A stretch of 64,000 nt of DNA from Choanephora cucurbitarum (lineage: Eukaryota; Mucoromycota; Mucoromycetes; Mucorales; Choanephoraceae): positions 222,284-286,283 of the forward strand of contig JAIWNI010000032.1 in the NCBI GenBank assembly GCA_025331435.1. Direction: 5' to 3'. Below are positions 32,458-44,526 of this stretch, in pieces. The position numbers and the translations under genes are program-made. Under the pieces are notes generated by a model. It was not told the DNA's origin and ran no database searches. It was given only the letters and a program-made list of their open reading frames with translations. Each line of letters begins with the position of its first letter. The stretch's first letter is position 1.

Positions 32458-35400
32458 TTAACCTAAATTTGTATTATTATTAGCTGTACCACTGTTATTG
32501 GCACTGGTAGTATGAGAGTTTGTATTTGCATTGTTATTGCCATTACTGGTATTCAGGTTGGTATTTGTAGAAGCGCTTCTCTGAAGCAATTGCTGTTGCT
32601 GAAGTTGCTGCTGTAGTTGTAGTTGCTGTTGCATCTGGACTGCTTGTAGTCTTTGTTGCTGTTGAACTAACAGTTGTTGTTGTTGTTGAGGGGTCAGACT
32701 GTTCAGCATCTGTTGCTGCAACTGTTGTTGAAGTTGAGGTGAGAGACCCATCGTATGATTATTGTTAGCGGCATTTCCATTGTTGTTCGCATTACCGTTA
32801 GCAGCAGCGGCAGTATTCCGTAATTGTAATTGGGCAATGTATCGTTGTAAATTGGCTTGTTGATTTAGTGGCAATTGGCCAAGCGATTGAATTGGATATC
32901 CAAGTTGTGCTAACTGTGCTGCTAAAGCCAAAGCATTAGCCGTTTGCTGCTGTTGTTGCTGTGGCTGTTGCGATTGTGGTTGTGTTTGCGGTTGTGATGG
33001 TTGTGGTTGTGGTTGTGGTTGTGGTTGCTGTTGAGCATGTGTCATAGCAGGCGATACTTGTTGAGCTTGGTTTACATTATTGTCTGCCGTGATAGTGTTA
33101 GTACTCGTGAGATTGTTATTGTTGTTGTTCGTATTGCTCATTTGTGCTTGTAGCGCTAGAACGGCAGGCCAAAAGAAAACAAATAAGCATTTGATGAGAT
33201 GAGATTTAGCAAGCCTTACCTTGAGCCTGAGAAGCTAATACGTTTGCAAATCGTTGCTGCATGGGCATCGATGTAGGCATACGAACTTGGCCCTGTTGTT
33301 GCTGTTGCTGTTGTTGTTGTTGAGCAGCAGCAGCAGCAGCAGCCATTAGTGCCATCTGCTGTTGACGTAGCAAGTGTAATTGTGCAGCGGGGTATCGATT
33401 TTGAATATTGTTTGCAGCTGGATTGTTTGCAGTATTAGCAGCGCTTACTGCATTCAGTTGAGCTTGTAATTGAGCTTGTAACTGCTGCTGAGCTATTATC
33501 TGTTGTAACTGTTGTTGTTGCATCTGAGGTTGTTGTGGTGAGTGTTGCTGTGGTTGCGATTGTTGTATTTGTTGTTGCTGTGGCTGGGGTTGGGTTTGTA
33601 CTTGAGGTTGCGACTGCTGTTGTTGAGATTGTGGAGTCTGTGATTGTTGAGCGGCCTGTACCTGTGCCTGAGCTTGGATGGCCGCCTGCTGTTGAGCAGC
33701 AGCGACCACTTGCTGTTGTACTGATGGTGATGGCTGGTTTTGTTGCTGTGCTTTTATTTGTGTTTGTTGTTGAGCAAGAACAGGCTGTTGATTAGCTTGG
33801 AAAGGCGGTGTGAGCTTAGGCACTCCCCTATTCGTTGCTGCTGCCGCTGCAGCGATCGCTGCTGCTGGTGTAGTATTCTGGTTTACTGCTGGAGTTCTCA
33901 TTTGAGACGCAGCAGCAGCGGCGGCTGCCGCCGCTGCAGCTGCAGCTGCTACTGATGAAGATGGCTGGGTTAAACCATTTGCCTGGATATAATACGTTGA
34001 TTGCATAAGTACACATGAAAAATGGATAAACATAAACAAATAAACAAGAAGGTTCTTACGTTTGAAGCAAAGTTTTGTGATAATTGTCTTTGCTCTATCA
34101 AAGCCTGTGCCATCTGTCTTTCTCTTTGAATCTTGTGAAGACTGAGTTCCATAGCTGAAGGTAATCTTTGGCCTTGTGAGCTCATACCATGTGTCTCAAT
34201 CACACTGCGGGGAGGTGCAGAAGCAGCTAAAATAGAAAGAAAAGAATTAAGGTCAGCACTAGACCAAGCTTGCATCGAAATCTATTTTGGGGCTTCTATC
34301 TTACGTTTGGATTTGATAGAATCTTCTCTTTTCTTTTGCGTCTTCTTAATAGCCTCAAACATGTTATATTGTCTCTGTCTCTTCTTTGCAGAATCGAATT
34401 TAAGAGGTGCCGGTCTCCTTGAAAAATCTTTCTTTAGCTTCATAACGTAGGCTAGAATAAGCAGTAACGATTAGCTTTTTTTTTTTTTGGATCTTTTCGC
34501 TTACTTGAGTTGATCTGGCCAGAAAGCGAGGTTAAATTGTTCTGCCTCCATCTTTCATAGCACTCCCAAGGAGTGCGCTTTCCGCCAATAATAGGTGCTC
34601 GTGTAGCATTGAAAGCATCGCAGATCAAATCCCAATTGAAAGAATACTGAAGAATGAGTTGGATCAGGCACAAATCGTCATCTTCCGACCAATTACCAAT
34701 GTGCTTTGTTTCATGCGGAGGTTGAGGAGGCGATAGCTGTGTGATTGGCATCTCTTTTGATTTCTTGGGTGCAAACAAAGCTACATAAACAAACAAAGTG
34801 AGTGATTATATAATCCAAGCGATATAAAGCCAACTCACAATCCATCTGAAATAGACTATCATAGTAGGGTTGTAGCCCTTCTTGCTCTTCTCTTTCAGGA
34901 TCTTGAGCCTGTTCCAATTCATCATCCGAGACTGTGTATTTATATTCACCATCATATTGGCGTTTGTTCGAAAAGGATTTGTTCTTTCGAAATTTGATCT
35001 TTTGAGTCGAGAGCTTGAATGGAGTGATGCGGTTATATTCGGCTTCATCAAAATAAGCGTCGTTACCAATACAGTTAGGATCAGGTGCTGTGTACAACAA
35101 TAGCTCTGGCAAAAGAAGCGATGTCACATCGGCTTCCATATTTTCATTGAATGCTAGTGTGAGCTGCTCGGAACTTAGATTTTGAATCATGCGGCGATAT
35201 TGATTGGCAATTTCAGAAGAGACTGTGTTATGTTGGTCTCGGTCATCTTCATCTTCCTCGTCGTCATCTTCATCCATCACTGATGACTCAGCAGTCCCTT
35301 TATCAGCTGAATCCAACTCTGTATTATCTTGTGTTTCCAGGATAGTTTCTGTCTCATTGGTGTTCATGGTAATTTGTTGCTCAGGTAACTCTGTTAGTGC

Positions 35401-36859
35401 ATCTTGTGCCTGATTTTCTTTTTCATCTCCTTCTGCCTCCATACGTTCATCCAGATAAACAATTGGTCTTGTCTGTAGTTGACAACATGAGAATCGTACA
35501 AGTTTGCTTTCTCTAGATTATATCTACCTTTATACATAAATCTGATTTATTCTCTGATTCATGCCATGCCTTAACCGCCTTTGCTAATATATAAGCACTT
35601 GCCATCTTCCATTTCCTTTCTTCCTTAAAATCTGTTCTCATCCATTTCTATTATGCTCAAATATCAATATAGACGCTCAATCAATGAAATTCTCTATCTC
35701 GTTTTTTTATTACCATTTCGTCCACAAGTAAATCCCAATGTGTTTTTGTTCGAGGCACCATCTTTTGACGTTTTAACTGTCTTTGACTCCACATATTCTT
35801 CTTTTTGAGATCCTCGATTTGCGTAATTGTTTTGATTGATTTTAACTCATCCCTAGCAAGCTTTTTGTACGCATCTTTTTCGTTTAATACGATACATTCA
35901 ATCAACAGACTAAACTTACCATCCAATCATGTGTAGTCAACACTTTCCTAGCCTGCTGGAGCTGTTTGTACAATGGTTGAAATTGTGCTTTTAATTGCCA
36001 AGCATATAAATCAAACCCTGAAGGTTTGTCGTTTCGCTCATCCACTAACTTATGTCCATTATACATCTGCACAGGATGGTGATTTGATTCTGATCTTCTC
36101 GGTAATGTTGTTGTCAAATAAAACACAGGCGCTTTTCGCTTTGTTTCCTTAATCAAAAGGTTAAGCCATCTCTCTTGCTTTCTCTCAAGTCCAATTGCTA
36201 CTTACAGAGTCCTCTATCACTTGCTCAGGTACTGGGTCTACTAATGGCGCTTTTGATTCCTGTTTGATTTCCACTTTATTATCACTCTCGTCTGGGATTG
36301 TGTTGTCATTATGTTGCAAAGTAATTTTGCTATCTGGTTCTGTAGATAATGCTTCAATCTCTGATACAGATAATAGTGGAGGAATCATATTGTCCCTATC
36401 ATACAACAAATAAGTGCCAGGCTGACAAGAGCTCTTGCTCCTAATTACCTAATTTGATGGTATTCAAGAAATGCTTTTTCGCGTACCAGGTCTCTTTCTG
36501 ACAAATTTTCTTGGTCATTAAGGAACGCCATCACGTCTTCCTTTTCTTTTGTAAGCAAAAAGAGCTCCTTGAGTAAACGCACTCTGCGCGTCTCAATATG
36601 CCTACATATATATTTGTTGAGTTGCTGGCTTTCTTGGGGCAAACAATAGCATACCTTTGGCTCTCTCTTCTTTCGTTCTGTGCTTTTGTGCGTAAGTTTT
36701 GAATGTTAATCTAAAAGAAATGAAAAAAAGAGAGACAGAGAGGAAGCGATGATGAGAATGAGTCGAGCCCTGCTCAAGATGTAGACTCACCAATTGACTG
36801 TGGTCTGGTTCGTCACTAGATGAGTGTGTATGTTTGGGTAAGGAAGTATCTTGAGTCAT
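32458..36859 (-). CDS. EAF1: EAF1/VID21, NuA4 platform subunit (HSA-SANT)
   Basis: A gene of about 12 exons. Start ATG at 36859-36857 (exon 1 36859-36791; then 36710-36655, 36601-36449, 36395-36206 and others). Landmarks: a helical N-terminus; an HSA domain near 35.8-35.6 kb (RQLKRQKMVPRTKTHWDLLV, DEMKWMRTDFKEERKWKMAS, AKAVKAWH) that binds actin and Arp4; an acidic middle; a SANT/Myb domain near 34.7-34.5 kb (NWSEDDDLCLIQLILQYSF, WDLICDAFN, ERWRQNNLTS); and over 500 residues rich in Gln, Ala and Asn. HSA followed by SANT without a helicase is Eaf1/Vid21, the scaffold of the NuA4 histone acetyltransferase; SWR1/INO80/p400-type proteins would carry a Snf2 ATPase. Several joins between 36.2 and 35.9 kb need very short introns or unusual donors and are not settled. 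Confidence 0.85.
32580..33960 (-). repeat. Poly-Gln and poly-Ala coding tracts in EAF1
   Basis: CAR (Gln) and GCN (Ala) trinucleotide tracts, including a run of about ten Gln codons near 33290-33325 and Ala runs near 33325-33345 and 33905-33955. They also open spurious long frames on the plus strand. Confidence 0.85.
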
Positions 36860-38751
36860 AGCATAAGTAATATATTAAAATTGATTTAAAATTTCCAATT
36901 AAAGCTGGGCCAGCCAGGGGCTAAAATCAATCTGTTGATATAAAAAGTGTGTGTGTAAATGTAAATGTGCAATGATAATCGATGTCTCAATAGAACAATA
37001 AAAAACGAAGAAGAGGAGAGACTAGAATGAAAAAGATAATTCGAGATGAAGATTCTATTCTAAATTGAGGCGAATTTACAAATATGTTAGATGATGTAGA
37101 AATAATTTTTGGAAGTCAGGAAAATAAGATATTTTGGTGTGTATGAATGTGTTGCAAAGCAAAATTATAGGCAACAAGATTTCTTGGTTCTTCAAGTCTC
37201 TCAAGGTGTCTTTTGTGCGGGAGAGGGAGGGGAGGGAGTTCCGTCTCCAATTCTGTGATTTCCTATCACTACATCATCAGTTCAATCGATCATAAACTCT
37301 TCGAGAACGTGTACAATTACTAATGGACTTTGAGCAATAACTTTGTCATGCGTGATAGACCAGCCATTGTTGTAAGCAGATATTCTTCATGAAGTGCAGT
37401 TCTTTTGGACCTAATTATCGCGCATTCTAGATTCCGGAATCTTAGAATACTGTCATTTTTTATGTCTCTAAAGTTGAATGCTCATGGATAATATCAATGT
37501 TAGCAGGGTGGATACGCTCTTTCTCTGGACATGCCAGTTTTTGTCCCTAAAACTATATTCCCTAATAGATGGATCGACTCTCCTTCCTTGACTTTCAGCT
37601 TCCAATGTGTCCCTATGAACCTTATGAAGCACTTTTTAATGATAGAGGTTTTCTATGGCCTTCTAGACTTATTCTTTTAAATTGAAGTAATAATCGATAT
37701 TGTCTTTAACTCACAATTTTTGTTACTAAGTTTAAAATTGTTTGACTGATTGGAATGTTCAAAAGAACATACAAGATCTTCAAGTCTTAGTTGTTGTACA
37801 TGGCTCGGACGAAAGATATTGGCTTCAGAAGACATTATTTCATTTCAAGATAATTTAAGACTACCTGATGATTCGCGCTCAATTCCTCTACCACAGTGCT
37901 TAGCAGATGTCTTTGACTGTTGTTGTATGCTGTTATCTCTTCTCTCTCAATTGATAGCTTCCAAAGCTTTCGCGTCTTTAGATGTGATAGTCCCATCTTG
38001 CCTCTCTTCTTCTTTGTGTTTGTCATTGACTTCTATAGATTTTGTCAAACAGTTTCCATTCAAGGTACAATTTGCGAGACTAAAGCAAATGATATATTTG
38101 CATACCAACTACGACTTGAAGGAAAGGGAGCATACGTCAACACATTTGACTATAAGTTTTGATACACAAATGTCGCATTGTCGACTTAGTAATACAGCAT
38201 CTAGAAATGTTGCGAAGCTGCTTCTATCTAGTCGTTCGAAAATCTGATGATTAGAATCATTTAATAATGAATGCAATATGGTAGCATTGACCTAAACAGA
38301 AAACTAGTAAACATTATTAACAGACGCTAACCTGATACGACCATACATGACATTGGCTCTTTAAAGCATGTATCTTTGATTTTTTAGCATTTTGTATGGC
38401 TGAGTACTCCATTCTTATTCATACAGAAAAATGAGCAGAAGTAGATTAGAGCTAAATACTTTATAGAGAAAAGGAAAGAAATAATGTCTTGTATGTAGCT
38501 CAAACAATCATAAGGTCAGGGTATGCTTTCTGTAGGGAGCATGTGTCTGGAGCTAGAACGAATAAAGTTGCTGAGCAAATAGCTGTAGTATATTCGACGT
38601 ATTAATGGATTCATCAAACATATGAAAGTTACCTGATGCTTAGAGCTAGTATTCCTACACTTTATGTGATTTAAACGGCGTATATTCAATACCAGCAAAG
38701 AATTTTTTTTATCTGTTTTTTTTTCTTTTCCTTTAACTTTAGTTCATCTCA
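36860..38751. other. Intergenic with a decayed coding fragment
   Basis: 1.9 kb between EAF1 and the SmF gene. A TG repeat near 36948 and a G-rich purine tract near 37219-37241 lie in the EAF1 promoter. At about 38060-37740 on the minus strand a frame of about 100 codons is broken by two stops and looks like a dead gene or element; no family recognised. A plus-strand frame (37750-38247) covers the same bases and has no recognisable features. Confidence 0.45.
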
Positions 38752-39238
38752 ATGTCTGCTGTAAGTAAATGAGATCCATCACCTAGTTTTTCTTTCTTTA
38801 ATAACCTCTTTTTCTTTTTCTCCATTTCATTCCTATCGACTCTTTTCTTCTTCTTCATTTCTAGTTTGTTCCTGTCAACCCTAAGCCCTTCTTAAACGAC
38901 CTTACTGGTAAGCCTGTTGCTGTCAAATTGAAGTGGGGTGGCGAATATCAAGGTTATCTTGTCTCAGTCGATAACTATATGAACCTTCAGGTAAGTAATA
39001 GTAGACTTTAAACGCGTTTGGCTGCTGACATTTGACTGTATTTAAGTTGGCCAACACAGAAGAATTTCAAAACGGTGTCTCAGTCGGTACACTTGGTGAA
39101 GTGTTAATTAGGTATATGGAATGCACAAACCGTCTGTTACAAGAGGAGATTGACTAACAAATGGACAATAGATGTAACAACGTTCTTTATATCCGCGGAA
39201 TAGAAACAGACAATGATGTTAAGATGGAAACACAATAA
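38752..39238 (+). CDS. SMX3: Small nuclear ribonucleoprotein SmF
   Basis: Exons 38752-38760, 38865-38990, 39047-39111 and 39172-39238 give 88 residues. The first exon codes just Met-Ser-Ala. Sm1 motif: [34 protein letters not shown]; Sm2 motif: [15 protein letters not shown]. The [16 protein letters not shown] start and CNNVLYIRG end identify SmF among the seven Sm proteins that ring the U1, U2, U4 and U5 snRNAs. The length equals that of SmF elsewhere. Confidence 0.95.
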
Positions 39239-39477
39239 ATCACTACAATAATATGTCATATTAGTCACTATACAGCAAAGATACACCTTGTCTTTCTTTA
39301 ACTATTATTCCTCTCTCTTTTATTATTAATATTAATGGTATCGATATAAGGTGAATGGACTCAGTACCTATGTAGGCATATGAAATCAGAAGGAAAAAAG
39401 AAAAGAGAGAGGGAGAGAGAGGAGAAGAATCATGTAAATGTGGATATTATCTATATTCCTTCTTGCTTTGATACATG

Positions 39478-40434
39478 TTAACGTTCTGAAGATTTCTTAC
39501 TACGTAAGACCATGGCGTTCTTGGGTTGTTGGGCCATGACAATCTTCTTTGCAGACATGAAGGTTGAGTTCTTAAACCATGAAGACAAAAAAGACAGCTT
39601 GATACGAAGGGATACAGGCAGTGTTGATGACAGCTTGAATTCATCGGTTTGAGTCACTTGGATGGGCCATGTCTTTAGTACATTCATTTGATGCTGAACA
39701 CCAACCACCTGGCTCTCGACCATAACTTCATACAGTGTAAGTCTCCAGGATCCACCAGTTTTGACCCAATCATAGAAATCAATTGTTGACTCTGCCTTGT
39801 CTTTCATGCGTTTCAGTGTAGGTTTAGGTAGTGATTTGAGTACATTGTAAGCCAAATGAAGGCGATCCATCGGACTTGATTCCAGCACATTGCACTTTGG
39901 TTTCATTTCGTCCACAATGGCTCGTGCTAGATAACCATAATCTTTGTTCAATCTGACATTCATAACAAGCGATTTTGTCGGTTTATCTAGAATTTCGAAA
40001 CCAGTGAACTCAGGTGGTCTAAGTTGATAGCGCTTGATTTCTTTGTCAATTGTTGCCATCAGTTCATCAATCGTATTCCATTTTGTGTTGAAGTCTGACC
40101 CGCGTTCAATTAAGATACGTCCAAAAATAGAAATGTGAGAAGGGGTATTGTGTGCTTGATTGGGCCCAAATTCAACAAATGATCTTTCTTGAAACTCTTT
40201 CAATGATGTATGAATAGGCGTGTTTGGGTCTGGCTCAAGATAGAGTACAAGGGAACGACGAGCTTCTCGAAGTCTGTGTGGTGCAGGTGTGATTTCAGGC
40301 GAAGCATTCATTTTAAAGTTTTCAAGTTTGAATTCTGTAAAATCGGGAACTCCTTCATTGTTGTGGCGTCGACTTGTGTTTTGTGCAGGTGCACTAATAG
40401 TTGAACGATTATCTATTCCTTCAGGAAAAGGCAT
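39478..40434 (-). CDS. Unrecognised protein, possible 2H-phosphoesterase fold
   Basis: Single exon, 318 residues from the Met at 40434. The frame continues upstream into a Phe/Leu-rich stretch that looks like a translated T-rich leader, so the later Met was chosen. No family is recognised with certainty. A central region (about residues 90-230) has the order expected of LigT/cyclic-phosphodiesterase proteins: SHISIFGRILIE (an HxSI motif), a RPPEFTGFEIL strand, SLVMNVRLN, then DRLHLAYNVL. In true 2H enzymes the second motif is Hx[TS]; here it is HLA, so catalysis is doubtful. The C-terminus is basic with Ser. A function cannot be assigned. Confidence 0.5.
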   Translation of the reverse strand: MPFPEGIDNRSTISAPAQNTSRRHNNEGVPDFTEFKLENFKMNASPEITPAPHRLREARRSLVLYLEPDPNTPIHTSLKEFQERSFVEFGPNQAHNTPSHISIFGRILIERGSDFNTKWNTIDELMATIDKEIKRYQLRPPEFTGFEILDKPTKSLVMNVRLNKDYGYLARAIVDEMKPKCNVLESSPMDRLHLAYNVLKSLPKPTLKRMKDKAESTIDFYDWVKTGGSWRLTLYEVMVESQVVGVQHQMNVLKTWPIQVTQTDEFKLSSTLPVSLRIKLSFLSSWFKNSTFMSAKKIVMAQQPKNAMVLRSKKSSER

Positions 40435-42434
40435 GCTATAGACCAAGAGGAAGAAAAGAAGAAAAGAAAAAGAAAAGAACAGAATAGAAAAATATAAAAA
40501 AAAGACTGTTGTTTTTTTATTACTAGTCTTTTTTCTTATGCTACACAAGAACGAGGAAAAAAAGAGAAGAAAGTTGTTACATATTAAATAACTTGGCTAA
40601 ATAAATCAGCATATCAAAGATTTGATCCACATGGTTGGGGCTATCATATATGTGCACCATTCTATGAGAATTGCTCGGTTTTTGTGCCATCGTACTATCA
40701 TAACAGCGAATAGAGTAACAACATAAAGCTCTGCTTCAAGACCAAGATCAACGCTCGATACTGAGTAGTCACAGAAGAAAGGCAATGACAGACAATGATT
40801 TCTTATTAGGATTGCGTTCAAGGTATACTAAGAGACAATCTTGTGCATGTATCTCTATTTTATCAGCAGCAACAACATTGAATTCTCAATAAACCACTTA
40901 ATAACTATTGAAATTACACGCCAAACTTGAAAAGAAAAAAGAAAGCAACAATAAAGACCAGGTCAAGAAAATGCTTATAAGCTTTAGCCTGATCAAAATA
41001 AAACAATTAGAAAGTTTATACGATGTATTAGATAAATTATGCATGTTATCTGAAATAAACTCAACCAGTATCTAATCTTACAAATAAAGCTGAATAGAAA
41101 CAATAGCAAAAGATGCAGAGTTCTACCATAATAAGAGCTTGTTGATTACAGAGTGTATTGGATACAGAGGAAGCTCTGGCCATATAGGTAGCTTGAAATT
41201 GACTGTCATATAGCAAGAGATGTTATGTAATAATGCTTGAATAGCGACAGCATGGTAGTACCAAATTTATTATAAATTTCAACGCATGGCAAAATCTACA
41301 GATTTATCCTTAAAGGTCTTCCGCGGATAAAGATAGGAAGCAATTGGCAACCTAATCAGTCTGAGTTCAAGCATATAGTTAGCTCATCACAAAATCATAT
41401 GTCAGAACAGAGTTAGTTTGCCATACATCACAAAAAAAAGATGGTGTGTGCGTCTACAGTCCTTACTTTAGTTTACCAAAAACATCAGTTTGAGTAATGG
41501 CCTGCTCACAAATTGGGTATTGCTTCGATCAAGATATAGCTCTTCTATGTTTTTGGGCTTTGCTCATCTCTTACTGTTATTCAATGGAAGTTTGTCGATT
41601 AAACAAAGAACAAGCCAGCTCTTTGGAAAAAGAAGTTTGATTTTGTATCTTTCTTTGTCTATTTATGATCATCGTACAGAAAAAAGAGAATGCCCAATTT
41701 GATGATTACATTATATACAGCAATCTTCGGTCATTCAGATGATCAGATCTTGCTTTCCCATGCCTTAAGAAATCATATTAATGAAGGAAATTAATATGTT
41801 ACTTGTTATGGGAATTGTTTGAACTAACAAAACGAAAAGATGGATTACTTTTTCTTTCTATTTGGTAAGCACGTCTCTCGCATGCGAGCTGCCTTCAGTA
41901 AGCAAAGTTCATGTTTATCTAAGGTATCACAAACTGACAGCTCAATACATGACAAAGCTAAATTCGACTATTATATAATATACTCAGACCAACTTGCATA
42001 CATCACGAGAATGTTTGATTTATACAAGCCGATACTAATGTCCATGAAGTTCGAGCAGGAAACAAAGCAGGAGTTGATGGCACCTAATCTGGCAAAGAAG
42101 GAGATACATCAAGAAAGGATGTAAAAGAAACAAGTCAACTCTACGCCTGTTAATCTTATTGTTTGAAATTGTTAGCCCTCGTCCTTTGTACGACTTTATT
42201 TCTGTACAAGATTTCATGGTTACCTGCAAATAGACATGTATTCGTATGCACAATTATCACACCTAAACAACAATAACAATTGAAACAACAGTATTGCTCA
42301 TGTAATCAAGATATTGTCCTCTGTTATCATGGAAACATCCCTCCATATAAATAGATACCTCCATTCAACTATATATTTCGATTTGTCTTTATCTCTTTCT
42401 CTTTTATAATACAACCCTTCCCAAGTGTTGCAAA
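40435..42434. other. Intergenic with chitinase promoter
   Basis: 2 kb, AT-rich. The right end holds a TATA element (ATATAAATAG, 42345-42354) 80 nt before the chitinase start. A 95-codon frame at 41840-42124 resembles no family and is probably decayed or chance. Nothing else supported. Confidence 0.5.
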
Positions 42435-43875
42435 ATGTTCTTTAGTTATCTCGAAATACTTGCTGTCATAACCTTTCTTATGAGTGCTGCACAAGCAAGG
42501 TATAGCAGTAGCAAACCCAACGTATTTTACTATTGGGGTCAGGTAACTAAGCGCATAAACTTATCAATGAACTGTGCTGTACTGATGTGTAAAACTTTAG
42601 AATTCGGCAGGAGGATCATCCACACAATCTTCTTTAGCAACCTATTGTGACTCCGGTTTGGTTGATGGTGTCATACTCTCTTTTCTTCATGTCTTTAATA
42701 TCGGCGGTGACCCTGGAATGAACTTTGCAGGTGCTTGCAAAACTACTTTCCCAGACTCAAATCTTCTTTCTTGTCCAAACATTGCTTCAGGTAACAATAG
42801 TAGCATGCTTGCGATTTATTCTTTTGTATGTTTATATTCTCCTTCTCAAAAACAACAATAGATATCAAAAGCTGCCAATCAAAAGGCATCAAAGTTATTT
42901 TGTCTTTGGGTGGTGCATCTGGATCATATGGTTTTGATAGCGACTCTCAAGCCAAGACATTTGCTGATACCTTATGGAACCTCTTTGGTGGTGGGTCAGC
43001 AGAAGACAGACCTTTTGGCGATGCCGAAATCGATGGAATTGATCTTGACATTGAAGGTGGCCAATCTACAGGATATGTTGTAAGTATAACTAAATGTATT
43101 AGCCCTCTAGAAAAACATGGCACTAACATCATTATCTTAGTCACTTGTCAACGCTGTCCGCTCTAAATTTGGCTCTGATTTTCTAGTTGGTGCTGCACCT
43201 CAATGTCCCTTTCCAGATGTTATTCTTGGCTCAGTAATTGATTCTGTAGGATTTGACTATGTCAATGTTCAATTTTACAACAATTACTGTTCGGCAGCTG
43301 GAGGATCTTTTAACTTTGATACTTGGGCAAAATGGGCCAGTTCCACATCACCAAACAAAGATGTCAAAGTATTCTTTACTATACCTGGTTCAAGTACTGC
43401 TGCAGGTACCGGTTATGCCCCTATTTCTACAATCCAATCAATTGTGCCAAAGCTTGCTTCGGAATACCCCAATACTTTTGGAGGAGTCTCTGTATGGGAT
43501 GCTTCTCAAGCATGGAATAATGGTGATTTTGCGTCGGCACTCTATAGGTCCGTCAAATCAGGCGACAGTACACCCTCTTACTCAACTCACAAGAAGTCTT
43601 CTGAAAGTAGCAGTTTGGTTGAAACAGCCACAACAGCAATTGCCTCTGCAACCATCAGTTCTCCTACTACTGCTTCTGCAACCATCAGTTCTCCTGCTAT
43701 AGCTTCTGCCACGGTCAGCAATATCCAGAACCAAAATCAACATGCAAAGACGAATCGCTTGTGTTTCAAGTTATTAAAAAACAAATCAACTAAATCTTGT
43801 AAGAAACAACTCGATGGTACTAAAAGTCAATCCAAATCATCCGAACCAGAAGCTGGCCACAACAAACGTAACTAA
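42435..43875 (+). CDS. GH18 chitinase, class III type
   Basis: Exons 42435-42542, 42601-42790, 42862-43079 and 43141-43875 give 416 residues. An N-terminal signal peptide (hydrophobic to about residue 20, cleaved near AQA) leads to a GH18 barrel: [27 protein letters not shown] (strand 3) and the catalytic [10 protein letters not shown], whose last Glu is the acid/base. Later blocks [14 protein letters not shown] and [10 protein letters not shown] are those of the plant/fungal class III enzymes (hevamine, yeast Cts1). After the domain (about residue 300) comes a Ser/Thr-rich tract with a repeated ATISSP unit, likely O-mannosylated, then a strongly basic tail with Cys ([16 protein letters not shown]), perhaps wall-binding. 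Cts1-type enzymes act in cell separation and wall remodelling. Confidence 0.93.
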
Positions 43876-44526
43876 AAGATGCTTTATGAAAAGAAAACAC
43901 AGGCTATACAAAATGCCTTAAATCATGTACATTTTATATCAGAAACATATTTACAAATAAACAGAGAATAACTTTAGATAAGCACCTGAACTTAGTGCAT
44001 TTATTTCTTATCTACAGCACTATCACATCAGTCGATTTACTTGAGAGTACTAAACTTCTTGGGAAACAGAGTATACTCTCAAATCAAAATACTACTGCAA
44101 CATGCCATCTATATACATAAGAATTAGCTTCCTACACAATCACAGTAATAAGTTAAATATAAAAGCTTATTCAAATCAATTTGTTTGATAATTGATAATG
44201 CTAATCAATCTAGTTGAACACGATCTTCAAGACAGTTGTAAAAACATGTATTTATAAGTATGCGATAATGATCATGATTGATGCCCAGTGTTTATTCAAA
44301 TGCAATGCATGTGGTATATAGGTATGTTTTGCTTGCTCATATGTTGAGTGATGGATTTAAATTTACAGTAAAGAAATGAAGGAGGGTTTGTACATGTACA
44401 CAAGTTAGTGCATGAAAGAGGGTTACAAGTGAAGAGACAAAGGTGGATTAGCACCAAAACCAGACTTATTTGCTATTTGAAAGTTCGATTAGCAACAGGC
44501 CATTTGAGCAAAGCATGTTCATAAGT
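43876..44526. other. Intergenic, convergent 3' ends
   Basis: 651 nt between the chitinase and EPL1 stops. A segment near 44045-44100 with AGAGTATACTCTCAAATC resembles the ends of the dispersed repeat family but is too short to be sure. No gene. Confidence 0.5.

Noticed and set aside
33535..33955. Plus-strand frames rich in Val, Cys and Arg opposite EAF1
   Set aside because: They mirror CAG/GCN tracts coding Gln and Ala on the minus strand; composition explains the open frames.
37750..38247. 165-codon plus-strand open frame as a gene
   Set aside because: No recognisable features, unusual composition, and a competing broken frame on the other strand; treated as part of decayed DNA.
40435..40548. 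N-terminal extension of the 2H-like protein with a Phe/Leu-rich membrane-like segment
   Set aside because: It is a translated T-rich leader (5' UTR); the downstream Met directly precedes normal coding composition.
41840..42124. 95-codon open frame before the chitinase gene
   Set aside because: No family resemblance, no introns or promoter elements, and it sits in AT-rich DNA where chance frames of this length are expected.
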